64,000 bases of DNA from Istiophorus platypterus (GCA_016859345.1 CM029129.1:12598946-12662945); one strand, 5' to 3'; positions 27,700-39,661 are shown, numbered from the stretch's first letter. Notes: a model not told the origin generated them from the letters alone. Numbers and translations: made by a program.

Positions 27700-28780
27700 A
27701 TGAAGATGCGCTCAGCAGTGATGGCGATGGCTCCCCCCCACCACCACCACCACCACCTACGCCACGATGACGTCGTACTGTTACGCAAAAACAGGGGTTC
27801 ACCTTTTGTAGACCTCCAGCTCTTGTCACCCCCCCCGGCGTCAATTCTGTGGCACGAAATGAAGAGCGAACACACTGACATTATATCACAGCGCAAAAAC
27901 AACGCAGCCCTGTCGGAGGCAGCGCGGACGCTCAGTGTCCGCTTTTAACCTCTGCTTTGGCTTTAATTAATTCCCGATAACGTTTCAGCAAAAAGACACT
28001 TTCTCTGTTTAAACTTGGTGCTGGACACACCCAGGGTATCATGAGGCAGGTGGCGGGCATCCTCCTGCCACAATGAGCGGGCATCCCGGTTATCCGGCGT
28101 GGACCCAGCCAGGGTCGCAGCCCGCCGGTCAACGCACGACCCTTTCACCGCCCGCGGTTTTGAGGTTAAACACACAGAAATAACCACACGCCGTGACAGA
28201 AAGCGGACACTTAACTATTTGTAGAGGTGCTGGAGACACAGGTCGAGGCATTCCCCTTCCACCTCGTCCTCGGACACCAGGTCCGACAAGGGGCGCATCG
28301 GCAGCGGGTCGCTCTCCTGCAGAGGCATTCTCATCTCCCGAAGAAAGAGCTCCAGGAACCGTCGGAAGGTTTTCTCCTCTGCTGCAGAGCCGGCCATCAT
28401 TTCTCATTCCTGGACAGAGACAGCTCCGCCCGTCGGTACACTAACTTGGCCGGGCTAAGAAGAGAAAAGTCGGCGCGCCAACCGAACTAGTTGGACCGTC
28501 GGTGCGCTACCGGACTGCCGGAGTGAAGGTGTTCCACCGGGGGAGCGGTGCCGTCGGCTGGCGGTGCGTCTGCAAGCGGCGGACCCGACTGGACGAGCGG
28601 ACGGCGGCGCCTACGATTATACTACCGGAGGAGCTGTCACAAGCTGGACCGAGTCCCCATTCAGAGAACAGCGGGAGCGCGCTCCGCGTTATCTGGGATT
28701 TCGGGTGATCAGAGGGCGGTGACGTCGGAGAGTATGTAGCGGTTTACATTGAGCTCATGAACGCGCACGCCCTCCCGTCT
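27700..28780. promoter_or_regulatory. ppm1e: CpG-rich promoter region around ppm1e exon 1
   Basis: This block is visibly richer in G+C and CpG than the AT-rich flanks and covers the first exon of ppm1e. Upstream of the start codon in the minus direction (28400-28780) CpG dinucleotides are dense. A TGACGT motif is present just beyond, near 28779. It has the look of an unmethylated island promoter. No clear TATA box was found. CpG density was judged by eye, not computed. Confidence 0.6.
28216..28397 (-). CDS. ppm1e: ppm1e exon 1, coding start (PP2C-family phosphatase PPM1E)
   Basis: The exon encodes 60 residues plus two bases on the minus strand. It opens MAGSAAEEKTFRRFLELFL and ends EGECLDLCLQHLYK. 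Mammalian PPM1E starts with the same EEKT-RRFLELFL block and has the same EEVEGE-LDLCLQ-LYKY block. I chose the second of two adjacent ATGs (28395-28397) because it aligns with the known MAG start; the alternative adds one Met. The donor GTTAAGT follows TA, and exon 2 at 657 completes the Tyr codon. Between the two conserved blocks only about 20 residues are present, whereas mammals have a long Glu/Pro-rich stretch. The gene is head-to-head with smg8. PPM1E is a brain-enriched nuclear PP2C that counteracts PAK and CaMK signalling. Confidence 0.88.
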
Positions 28781-30370
28781 GACGTCTGAGACCTTTTCGG
28801 AGAGGTGGTGTAGGTGGTTTCATTAATGAGCCTTATACTTTTACTGTATATGATGTAAATGTCTTTTTAAGTTTTTGATTTGACGCAAATTCTCTAAATA
28901 CCCACCTTCCTTTGAGAAAAACAACTTCCCTCGCACTCGTTGAGCCGTATGAGGAACTGCAAAAGTAATGTTTGGTTAACAGGAGTTCACTGATGTAAGC
29001 GTGAGAATTTTAGGGCTGAAATAAACGATCATTTTTATACATTTCATTACATCATGATTATCATTATTCATTATTTGTATGTCAAAATATAAAATTTGGT
29101 GTGCGTAATGCTTAAATTTAGCTCCAACCAAATGAGAAATATACATTATGGCATCAGTAACAGCAATCCAGGAGAGAAAGGAAATTACTTATATACATAA
29201 TAACGGTACAACATTCACATTCACAGAGAAAATATGTATTTCACAGGGACTAGACAGTGAAAGGAACTTACATTATCATAAGATTTGATAGATAATGACG
29301 GTAATATTTTGAGTCATAATGATTTCCTACTTGAGATATAATACTATTTTTTTCAATAGGAAATACTCGTCGGTGATCAAAGCCATTTCTCTCACTCATC
29401 ACTATGACAAACGGATATTACGGTATTTATCAGTCATTACCTGGAACTAGGGTTTTATTAATTGACAACATTCATTTCCCTGATGTCAGTTGTAAGAACA
29501 AATTATTAAGATCGATTATCAAAAAGGAAACTATTCCTGTTTTGGTTGAATAAATTCGTCATTACGAGGTTTACAAAAAACAATATTGTCAAAATAAGAA
29601 CAACGTATCTGTCATTTAATTAATTCCAAAAATCAAAAAGGTTTATCTTAAGACCTTTAATGATATAAACTCTTATAAAGAGATTTTGAAAATTAAATGC
29701 CGTGGAAGAAGAGTTTTAAGATTGAAATCCAAGATCTTAAAATCATCTTGGAAAAACTATATAGCTGGTTGGCCACCAAAAATGTTATACCTGAATTTCA
29801 GTATGATGATATCTGGTAACTGGTTTCTTCATGCAGAGTAAAGATAGTTATTATAGTATTTATGTTCTAATATCTATCTATTGTTTAGACTATAAACTAT
29901 AAATATCTCCCCTTGCCTTATTTTTATTTATTTATTTATTTTTTTGTTCGTGTGTGTTGTGTCTGACTGGCACTCCAACATACTGCTTTGGTTGATACGT
30001 GTTCTTTATTTAAAGTTAATGACAAAAAAATGTGCCCTATCGGTACATGAACAGATGGCAATATATATCATAAAACCCTCCCCTCATTTTTATTATTATT
30101 ATTATTCTTGTTATTATTATATTCTTTAATAACTTTATTGGTTGAATTGGTTTATTGTTGGCAATTGATTTACAAAAATAATAATAATAATTTTGATAAG
30201 GCTACAATTCGCTCATAATACCCACGTGCTAGATTTAATTTAGTAATATCGTATTTTATTTTATTTTTTTACAACAATGTATCTACTCGGACGTTTTCTT
30301 GTCACGAACCCGGAAGTGGGTGCGTCGTTGTTTTTATTCCCCTGATTTCCTGAACATGAGAGAGGCGAAC
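28398..30370. promoter_or_regulatory. Divergent intergenic interval between ppm1e and smg8
   Basis: About 1.97 kb separates the two start codons. The left 400 bp is CpG-rich and belongs to ppm1e. The middle (28.8-30.2 kb) is AT-rich with no coding signal and carries a short (TTA)n run near 30090-30120. Next to smg8, a CCGGAAGTG ETS/GABP-type motif lies at 30310-30318, about 60 bp before the start codon. This is typical of TATA-less housekeeping promoters. Confidence 0.6.
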
Positions 30371-33300
30371 ATGGCCGTCCCTGTGAGTCTCGGGGCGCTG
30401 CTCCAGTCGGACCTCCTGGAGGATGCTGCTTACCAGGACGACGGCTTGTGCGTCGTCGGCATTTTCGGTAAAAGCAACATGCAGCCGGGGCCGCTCAAGG
30501 AATCTCTTATCAACACCCTGGTGGATAAACACATCTTCTCCCTGTTCGGCGGACCGGAGGACGGCGGCACCGCGGGCAGCCACATCCAGGCTTTCTACAA
30601 CCAGGAGAACCGGGTGCTGTACCTGCTGCTTTCCTCCGTCTGCGACAGCCAGCAGCTGCTGCGGGCCTGCCAGTCTCTGAGCGCCGGCACCGGCCATTCC
30701 GACGCCCACGACTTCTGGAAGGGCCTAGACCGGCAGCACTGCCTCCACCTGCTCTACATGTTCTCCGTGTGCCACGTCCTCCTGCTCGTCCACCCCAACC
30801 AGACGTTTGACGTGACCTACGACCGGCTCTTCCGAGCTCTGGACGCCCTGCGGCAGAAGGTCCTGCCCCTGATCCGAGCCGCCATCAAAGACTGCCCGGT
30901 GTCCAAGGAGTGGAAGGTGAACTGCCGGCCGTGCCCCCCGCGCCTGCTCTTCGTCTTCCAGATGAACGGCTCTCTGAAGGTCTCCTTTTTTTTAATTCAG
31001 TATTTTTTTTTTCATTAGCTGCAAGCAGCTGTGCGTGTTTCTCACCCGTTTTACATTGAAATATTAAGGTCGTAATCAAATCGGTCAACTGCGCCTGGAC
31101 GCCCACCAGTCAGGGGCCCTGAAGCCCACAGGACGGTGTTGAATTAGAGAATTATAGGGGTGTGAAGCAGATGGTCATCCCGTCAAACTGTAGCCAAATA
31201 TTGGTTTGCATACTTTTTTTACTATTTCAGTTATATGCATACATGGAACTAACGCAAAACTACCACGAATAGACTCCAAACAACTAAGTAGAGACACAGA
31301 ACAATCACAAATTGACACCAAAATAACCACGAAGACACCCAAAAAGCCACAAAGTGACACCAACACAAACTGGTAGAAAACAAACTCAAAATTACCACAA
31401 AGTGACTAAAAGTATTAGTAAACTAAATTTCATAACCGATTAATAGTTTAATTCATTTTTTCATCATCTTCAGCTTCTCAAATTTAAATATTTCCTGGTT
31501 TTACTATGATAGGAGGCTGAACATCTTCCGGTTTTGGACTTATGTTTGAACAAAACAGGCATTTTAAATACGTCAATTTGGTTCTAGGAAATTATGACGG
31601 GCATTTTTCACTATTTCCAGACATCAGGGGATCTGCAGTTCTTTAAAGGTCTTATAAATTCAGTTTCAGTCATAAAAAGTCCTGGCAGGGAATTAAAATG
31701 TCTTCATTTTATTCACAGAAGCCTTTAAAATGCTTATCTGAGCTGAGGTTGTGTTAATTTTATTAATTGTATAATTAGGAATTATTGTAATATATTGTAA
31801 TATACTGCTGTAAAGTACTGAAGAGATTAGATAAAATAAAATAAATAAATGACGTTTTTCATCATACTTATTGTGGCTGGTATGGAGGTAGACAATATTC
31901 AAGCAAGTTTTATGTGAATTTAAAGGACACATCTTTTCTTTGCCCTTCCAAAGATTTCTGCAAATGGCTCGGAGTCTGGTGGAAACCCAGACAAACCCAA
32001 AAAGCACTCTCCTAGGAGGAGGCTGCAGCATGCCCTGGAGGACCAGATTTATCGCATCTTCCGTAAAAGCAGGGTTCTGACCAACCAAAGTAGCAACTGC
32101 TTGTTCACTGTGCCTGCCAACCAAGCTTTTGTGTACGTGATACCAGCAACGGACGAGGACCCTGTGGGGGCCTTGCTTGGTCAGCTGCGGTCCAACTGCA
32201 TCTTGTTAGACCAAGACTCCACCACCTCGGTGTCAGGACCGAGGCGTTACCAGCAGATGCGACGTTTGGCTCGGCAGTCTAGCTGCAGCAGAGACTCAGG
32301 CATCATGTCGATGGGTGGTCAGCTGGTGGACTGCAGCTTGAAGGAATTCCTCTGGCAGCATGTAGAGCTGGTGCTGACGAAGAAAGGCTTTGACGACAGC
32401 GTCGGCCGCAACCCGCAGCCTTCACACTTTGAGCTGCCGACCTACTCCAAATGGGTCCAGGTCGCCTCCAGACTCCACCAAGTCCTGATTAGCAACACAG
32501 AAGAAGAGATGGCTGAGCTAGTGACAAAAGTGCAAAGCCAGCTGAAGGTTTTAGAGGGTTTTCTCGACGCTGACACAAAGTTCTCTGAGAACAGATGTCA
32601 GAAAGCTCTGCCGCTGGCTCACAGCGCTTATCAGTCCAACCTACCCCATAACTACACCACCACAGTTCACAAAAACCAGCTGGCGCAGGCTCTTCGGGTG
32701 TACAGCCAGCATGCTCGCGGCGTGGCTTTCCAGCGTTACGCACTGCAGCTTCATGAGGACTGCTACAAGTTCTGGAGCAATGGCCACCAGCTCTGTGAGG
32801 AGCGAAGCCTGACTGACCAGCACTGTGTTCATAAATTCCACCTACTGCCTCAGCCAGGTGAATACTCTCTTCTACTTTCCTCTGCTACACTGCATCTGGG
32901 TCAATGAGGACAGAAACTGGGAATGGTAGTATACAATGTGCATAATGCAATAACTATCTGCGCACTGGAATTTCATATGGACTTTATGTAAACAGTAACA
33001 TTTCAGTCAGCTTCAGGAAAATGCGTGCATTAATCAGTAGTGGGAGACAAAAAACCTTGATTGGTAACTGAGGGTGTAAGAATCTGATGGACAGTTGAAC
33101 ATCTTCTACAAAAATAAATTAATTTCTTAATGTTCGTGTTAATGTTCTGTACATACACATGCCTATATTTTTATATTCATAGCCATTTTAAAGGAGTTAT
33201 GATAAAACCAATAATGCAGGTATGTGAATTCTGCCATTAATTTCTGCAGGAGAAAAGCCAGACATGGATCGCAACCCACCCATCCTGAACCACAACAGCA

Positions 33301-36116
33301 GGGGGCGCTCCACCAGCTCTTGTAACTGTGGCAGGAAACAGGCTCCACGAGACGATCCATTTGACGTCCAGGCTGCCAATTATGACTTCTACCAGGTCAG
33401 GATTCACACTACGCTCTCCTCCTGAGGAGAGCACAGCAGAGCAGCTTCTCTCGACTGCGTGTCAAATATCACATACTCAGCTCTGACAGTGCTAATCTGA
33501 CACATCTTATTCAGTGTGTAGTCATTTTTGGTGCTAAGCTTTTATTTCTACAGTCTCTTTGCACTGCACTTCCTAGAGTTAACCTGTCAGTCATCATGGA
33601 TAGTACTTATTTCCTCCTGTATTTCCGCTTATGTATATTAGCTTCATGGTTGATACTTCACTACATTGATGGAAAACTCCTGCGAATTCAATACTGCCAA
33701 AAAGAGACCTTCTCGTTGATTTGCAATTTTCCATACACTTACAATGCGACCTGAAACATTAAAGGATAGCTTCACAGTTTTTCTGTGAATCTACAGAATC
33801 TGTCTTGAAACAATACTATGTAAATTAAACAGTTTATTATCATACAGAAAAATCTTTCTATCCATTCTGGTTACAAAGATCCCTTCCTAAACTAATTTAA
33901 ACAAATTTAGCCAAATCAAATGGTTGTCTTCCAAAGTTATAGGTCTTTTAGTACCAATTTCCCTCTTTGTTTCAACAAACAGTGTTTCCAGCTTAGTTAT
34001 AGTGCAGGTAACAAAAAGACTAACCTAGGAAAATACCCACTTAATTTGTCTTACTTTGTCTGCTGAAGCCTTATATTAGTTTCAGATGAAATTTAGAATT
34101 AGAATTTTTGCTCAAAAATAGGCCTGTGGAATGTGTCTCCGGTCACTTATTTTGAAATTGCTTCAAGAAGGGATCTCTCTGGGGCTAGTACAGACAGGAG
34201 GAACAAGCAAGAAAACCAGCAGTTCTTTTGATGTACATATGAGGATGTGGGTATTGTTTTAAGATTTCAAAAAGTTCTAAGTAACTATCCTTTAAAAGGA
34301 GAACCACCTTGTTATAAACATTACATAAAAAATCAGTTGTGGTTGACAGATTTCTATCATTTCACAATTTATATCTTCTTATTGCCCAGATCTACCTCAA
34401 TTATTCGCTTCTCCATGTCTCTGTTACACATGCTCTACAATTCTGCTTTTCCTAACTAGATACTGGAGGAGAAGTGCTGCGGGAAGCTGGAGAGGATCGA
34501 GTTTCCGGTGTTCCAGCCCAGCACTCCTGACCCAGCCCCAGCCTGCAACCAAGCCCAGCGACTCCCATGTGACGCCTCGGGGTCTGGCGATGCAGAGCGG
34601 CTGAAGGAGCCAACCACTGCCCAGAGCCATACGCCTGGAGACACCAGTCTCAGCCTTGCTCTCAGTCTAGGCCAGTCCACGGACAGCTTGGGTCCCTACG
34701 GTGATGGAGAAGGAACCGAAACCCAAGTCCAGCAAAAGAGACCAAGCCTTGTTGATCGCCAGCCCTCTACTGTAGAGTACCTCCCTGGTATGATGCATTC
34801 TGGCTGTCCTAAGGGCCTGCTACCCAAGTTCTCCAGCTGGTCACTGGTCAAACTGGGCCCAGCAAAGTCATACAACTGCCACACGGGTCTTGAACAACCA
34901 GGCTTCCTCCCTGGCTCCTGCTTCCTCTTGCCATGGGACCTGGTGATCCGCTCTCGGTCAGAGGAGGATACAGGTCTGACAGAGCCGTTGGATGGAGGCA
35001 CCTCCTCATGGCCAGCCCCCAACAAGACGCTGGTGGGAAAGCGAGGGAGCACTGGAGGGCTGGGTAGGAGTCGCAGGAGAGATGATATGGCTCGAGCGTT
35101 TGTGGGATTTGAGTACGAGGACAGCAGGGGAAGACGCTTCATTAGCTCTGGGCCTGATAAAATAGTCAAGGTGCTGGGGCCAGGGGGGGCCAAAGATCCT
35201 GCCACCAGGGTGCTGAACACCGACATGCCTCTGTACATCCCTTCCCCTTCCCAGGGCCGGGGTCTGAAGCCTCACTATGCCCAGCTGGCTCGCCTTTTTA
35301 TTGTGGTGCCTGACGCACCGCTGGAGGTTACCCTCAACCCACAGGTAAACAGCTAAACATGACTCTACCTCACTTCCATCAGTGCTTTGTCCAGGACAAT
35401 GTAAAAGCTACTATAGTTGTATTTTTCAGGAGCAGATCTGTTTTGCAGTCAAGTTGAACATTTAAAATAGTCAGCAAGTTTACAAGTTAAATACGAGCAT
35501 GTTTTTGCTCCTATTTACATCCATCTTTAGTGCTGTGGATGTTTGCCATGATGTTTTAGCAGTTTTAGTGTTCTGATGATAGATTCATGAGGTGTTAATT
35601 TTGGATGTAGTTGCTGCTACAGTGATGTACTTTCCCTCATGTTTTCTGATTATCTTTTAGTGGAAAGCATTTAAATTGTTTGTGCCTATTATCCCTGGGA
35701 ATAACTAAATGTAACATTAAATATGAATGTCATGTCAACTAAATGAAGCTTTCCTAATAGGCAGCCACTCAAAACCCTGGAGTAAAAAAGTCACATTTCT
35801 TAGTTCAAATTGTAACAAGGGCAGCCATACTAATGAATGAATGACTGTATGTATTTTTCTACTAAGAACATCCCATCAGTCCTCATTATATTGTGTTTTT
35901 CAGGTGCAGCCTGGTCCTCCTCCCTGCCCAGTTTTCCATCCAGAGCAGACAGATTTAGTGTTGCCCCCCGATGGTCTGTGGGTGCTGCGGTTTCCTTATT
36001 CCTACGCAACAGATCGCGGCCCCTGTTACCCCCCCAAAGAAAACCAACCCCTCAGTAACTACAAGGTGCTGCGAGGCATCCTGAGGGCCACCACTGCTAA
36101 CCCACCACCACAATGA
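30371..36116 (+). CDS. smg8: smg8, nonsense-mediated mRNA decay factor SMG8 (five exons, complete)
   Basis: Coding exons are 30371-30979, 31954-32857, 33250-33395, 34460-35344 and 35904-36116. All introns are GT-AG and the frame is continuous, giving about 918 residues (human 991). SMG8 joins SMG9 on the SMG1 kinase and restrains its phosphorylation of UPF1. Diagnostic segments match vertebrate SMG8: CVVGIFGK near residue 34, FSVCHVLLLVHP, NCRPCPPRLLFVFQ, QHALEDQIYRIFRKSRVLTN, KKGFDDSVGRNPQPSHFELP, CNCGRKQAPRDDPFD, LSLALSLGQSTDSLG, VEYLPGM, GLLPKFSSWSLVKLGPAKSY and the C-terminal GLWVLRFPY and KVLRGIL. The ATG at 30371 has A at -3 and gives MAVPVSL, like the human MAGPVSL start; in-frame ATGs at 30299 and 30356 would add unrelated residues. 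The N-terminal Gly/Ala-rich insert of mammals is shorter here. The exon 1 donor (AAG|GTCTCC) is weak; the others are good. Confidence 0.97.
31250..31412 (+). repeat. Degenerate tandem array in smg8 intron 1
   Basis: The phrase 'ACCACAAAGTGACACCAA' and variants (ACCACGAAGACACC, CCACAAAGTGACACC, ACCACAAAGTGACTAA) repeat irregularly every 20-25 bp. It looks like a decayed short satellite of a kind frequent in fish introns. Confidence 0.6.
31430..31640 (-). repeat. Inverted copy of the 'CGATTAATC' dispersed repeat
   Basis: It contains 'AACCGATTAATAG', 'CAGCTTCTCAAATTTAAATA', 'TTTCCTGGTTTTACTATGA', 'GAACATCTTCCGGTTTTGGA' and 'ATTTTTCACTATTTCCAGAC'. In reverse complement these correspond in order to blocks of the copy at 14395-14580. 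It is intronic, with no gene. Confidence 0.6.
33735..34175 (+). repeat. Degraded dispersed repeat in smg8 intron 3
   Basis: 'ACATTAAAGGATAGCTTCAC', 'AATCTGTCTTGAAACAATA', 'AAAGATCCCTTCCTAAAC' and 'TGAAGCCTTATATTAGTTTC' occur in the order I recall from an abundant teleost repeat. It fills about a third of the intron between exons 3 and 4. Confidence 0.5.
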
Positions 36117-36839
36117 CCGTTAACCTTTTATTAAGGACTTCACCTTCCTGGATCCAGTCCTATTTATTTACACCTCATTATATAGGCTGAGAAATCTTTT
36201 TTTCTTCTTCATTTTCCTGCACAATGCAGGGTCAGTCAGTTACATCCTCTTGTCAGATTTTCTGTTTAGCTCCACCGTGAGGTCAAAATCCCCCCAAGGG
36301 TCCCAGAAACTCATTTCAGGATTCTAATTAAAGGAGATGAGGATGTTCATGGCCTCCACAAACTTTGTCCTATTGATTTTGAAGACCTCATGACCTTTCT
36401 TTCTAGAGCATAATTCAAACTGATTTACAGAACCTTTTCATGCTCCCAGAGGAAGAACCCACTTGTGGCACTTTGAAACAATTATGACCGTCTCCTAGTA
36501 CTGATAACATTCTAGCTTGAACTTTACTTTAGTCAGTACTGTGTTTAGTATTGTGTCTTGTGTCAAAGAACTTCCAGTTAGCTTATGGTCACATTTTAAA
36601 GAGGGAAGACTGAATAACCAATGTCAGCAAGAGCGAACCAAGTAGCCATTAAAGCAGAGGCTGAGGTTTAGTGTCAATAATCAGGCTGAAGGTGTATTCT
36701 GCTTCATGTGCAGAATCTGAATAGTACCACAACATGCATATCTCAAAGACTCTTCTGCAACAATGACCACTGCTTACATACCTAGATAGGTATACCAAAA
36801 CACTGGAGTGGGAACTGGAGTGGAAAATGTTCTTGATTT

Positions 36840-36859
36840 TTTTTTTTTTTTTTTTTTTT
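36840..36859 (+). repeat. Poly(T) tract before the smg8 polyadenylation signal
   Basis: About 20 consecutive T in the smg8 3' untranslated region, followed by ATTATTATT and another T run. Confidence 0.85.
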
Positions 36860-36885
36860 AATTATTATTATTTTTTTAAATTGTA

Positions 36886-36891
36886 AATAAA
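36886..36891 (+). terminator. smg8: smg8 polyadenylation signal AATAAA
   Basis: An AATAAA lies about 770 bp after the smg8 stop in an AT-rich context, followed within 40 bp by GT-rich text (ATTCTGTGTCTGATAATG). It is the most convincing 3' end of the gene. The 3' untranslated region contains no other gene-like feature. Confidence 0.55.
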
Positions 36892-38115
36892 AATATCTAT
36901 TGGTCATTCTGTGTCTGATAATGTTATGAGTGATATCTTTTTGGTGATGTGGTGGCGAACACGAATATGAATAAGGTTAAAAACTATAGATCGAATTAGT
37001 AATGCTTTGAGAAAATCATTATCATCATTATTACCTTAGATCAGATGGTGAAACCACTCACACTATACTTGAAGTCATAAATGGCGCTTAAGAGATAAAA
37101 GCTTCAGGTTTTAGGTTAGTTATACAGTAATAAGCATTTCATTCTCTCTTTTGTTTAACAAGTGGGCTCTTGCATCTTGGTTAAACCCGTTCATCATCCC
37201 TTGATGGAGAAAAATGATCCTTTTAAAGCTACAACCAAAGTTAAACCTTTGTTTCCAAACAAAGAGATTGGTAATGTGGGACTGTTTATGCATCTTTCAA
37301 GCAACAAGCATTTTTCAGTCAATAGACAGAAGATGGAGACAGATGAACATGTTTACAATTCAGTAAATTGTATTTCTTATATCACCCTTCTGCTGGCCTC
37401 ATTACACTGCCTTTGTGTTGGAATAAAGATTGAATCCAAAGTCCTTATCATTAATTAATAATTAAAGGTATTTGGCATAGCTTTGAGCAACTCACTCCGG
37501 AACTGCAGAACACATTATGCAACTGTTTTCACAGGCTTAGTAGTAAAAACAGTGTCAAATAAACTGAACTTCATGTGTAAAATCTGTAGTGTGCCCACAA
37601 AACTGCCAAAAAAGTAATAATCTCAATTTACATTAAACTGTCATGTTTCTCTGTGTTCTCTCTGTATAAGAAGTCACAGTAGATGTAATAACCATTTTAT
37701 GAAGAAATTTGACTTGCATTAATCAACATTTTTGTTATTTTACCTCAATTTCACCTACCAGACATCAAATTTACCCAAAGCAATGGCACATTCATTGCTT
37801 ACACTTTGGCCTTTTGTTCTTCTCTGTTAGGTATTTTGCAGTGCCTTACATGTCTGCAGAAATTTGGAAGCTGTTGCACTCATCTTGGTAAAACTCTCCT
37901 TCCCATGTTGCATCTGTACTTCGATCTTTTATTTGTGATGTGATTATGACAACAGGCTCAAAGCTTTGCTCCTGGAAACAGAGATCAGTAAAGTATGTTT
38001 TCCTCCTGTCTCTGAATTTTATCTGCATTTTTCCTTTACTGAAAAAAACTGTTACTCTGAATTATCTTAGTAACAACAACAAGGAACAAGGAAATCAACT
38101 GGTGATCTCGTACTT

Positions 38116-38152
<37 letters not shown>

Positions 38153-38270
38153 CCTTCAGGAATGTGGGTAATAACAATGAGGTTAATAACAAAGCTAAGT
38201 GTGATTCAAGGTCATAGAGTTGAACAACCGGTGGTCAAAACTTAAAGAAATATTCAACATATACTGTAGA
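36892..38270. other. Intergenic DNA between smg8 and kcnj15, left part
   Basis: AT-rich sequence without recognisable genes. The only clear structure is a perfect (AC)14 run near 38121-38148. Open frames of 60-98 codons occur but have no recognisable similarity and no conserved start or splice context. Confidence 0.6.
38121..38148 (+). repeat. (AC)14 microsatellite
   Basis: A perfect dinucleotide run in the smg8-kcnj15 interval. Confidence 0.95.
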
Positions 38271-38279
38271 GTTTAAAAT

Positions 38280-39310
38280 TGTTCATTCAGTACTTTAACT
38301 CCTCATAGCACTTCCATTGAGACATTTCAGTTTGAACTGCTCTTAGCACCTACATTACATCAGCTCACACATTATCTGATTTTTAGATTTCAAGTGATAG
38401 TTAAACTGCTCTCAGCTTCCACTTTATCTGACCTTTCACACTCTTTTTAGTGTTTACACCTCACATGGTAATTCAGCTGTTTTCAGCCCTTTGACTTCAG
38501 TTAGCACTTCGATCCCTTTTGTTGTTCAAGTTTTAAATGAGACATCTTTTTATCTGACTCTGACCCCTTCCAGGATTGCACCTCATCTTTATCACTCACC
38601 TTTTCTTTTCAATTCCTTTCAGTTATTAAACTTTAACTGATCCTAACCACACATTCAGCTTCTTTTAACAATTACACTAATGCTGCATGCAAAACTTGAT
38701 TCACTATTTTTACTTTTTTCAGCGATGCCTATGCTTGCTGAAACTGGACAAGGTCTTTTGTTTATGATGTTCCTCACATGACTTTGTAATGTGAACATTG
38801 TATTTCTGCTGTTCACCTCACGATTGTTTTGACGAGAGACAGAACAGTTGCAGCCCTAATAACTTTTCAGAGCTGTAAAATCTTATCTGTGAGTACTACA
38901 GAACTTAATGAGCCTCTAAACGCACTACCTGTTACTTCAACTAGATTCCTGGATGGTATTTCAGTATCTCACAGGTACTTTAAACAAGACACCTCCACTA
39001 ATGCAGCCCCCTGTGTTGTTTCTACGTAGGGTTAAATCCCCATCTTCACTTCAACTGCTTTCAGCAAGTACACTTAGGTACTCTCTATATATGTGTGTGT
39101 GTTTTTAAGAATTTCTATTTAATAGTTATATGATGAGCCCACTGTGGAGACAACTGACACTTCCAGCTTATTTTTTTTAAGTGCTGGTACTTTAACTCTT
39201 TTAAGTGTTTGAACTTCAAGTTACACTTCAACTTCCCTCAGATTTTATCTAATTAATCTAATACATAAGCACCATTCAGCACTTAAATTGATACTTCAAT
39301 TCCTTTCGGC
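38280..39310 (+). repeat. About 1 kb degenerate tandem repeat ('TTCAACTNCTTTCAGCAC' theme)
   Basis: Variants of 'ACTTCAACTGCTTTCAGCA' recur throughout: TACTTTAACTCCTCATAGCAC, TTTGAACTGCTCTTAGCACC, TTAAACTGCTCTCAGC, TTCAGCTGTTTTCAGCCC, TTCAATTCCTTTCAG, CACTTCAACTGCTTTCAGCA, ACTTCAACTTCCCTCAG and ACTTCAATTCCTTTCGGCACC. Spacing varies widely, often with other sequence between units, so this is an old, eroded array. It sits just upstream of the kcnj15 promoter. Confidence 0.6.
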
Positions 39311-39661
39311 ACCTCCTTTTTTAGTACCACATCTAATTCTGTTAGAGTTTCATTTCATTGTCTGCTACTACTATCACACAAATACATTTCAAAAGCTCCA
39401 AAAACTTGTTCAGACATAGACATGCATTTCTTTGGAATATTTAGCCTTGTCTTGTTTTCAGATACAGTGTCAGACCATCATTTATTTGTAGTAACACCAA
39501 AAGTGTCCTGGGAATTCAAAATGCCCTTCAAAGAACTGTTATGTACTGGAAGCTGTAAATCTGGGTGTGTGTGTAAAGCAACAACAACCATATAAGGAGC
39601 AAAACAAACTTCAAGTGTTCAGGGTTGCTGGGTTTTTTTTTCTACCCGTGTACAGGTGAGG

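Larger units (their letters stand above)
658..28215 (-). other. ppm1e: ppm1e intron 1 (27.6 kb), no coding exon recognised
   Basis: The stretch lies between the GTTAAGT donor after exon 1 and the CAG acceptor before exon 2. It is AT-rich, and short open frames occur on both strands, but none has recognisable protein similarity or exon-like splice context. It holds microsatellites, several degraded interspersed repeats (listed separately) and one promoter-like GC-richer patch near 3.97-4.11 kb. A very long first intron is expected for this gene family. A nested non-coding RNA or small gene cannot be excluded by reading alone. Confidence 0.75.

Noticed and set aside
27700..27948. 82-codon frame with a His run in the ppm1e CpG block
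   Set aside because: The His run is a (CAC)n repeat, and overlapping frames on both strands are expected in a GC-rich island. No homology is visible.
30302..30709. 135-codon minus-strand frame opposite smg8 exon 1
   Set aside because: It is antisense to an exon that matches SMG8 strongly. Long antisense frames are common in GC-rich coding exons.
34696..35238. 180-codon minus-strand frame opposite smg8 exon 4
   Set aside because: It is antisense to conserved SMG8 coding sequence and has no similarity of its own.
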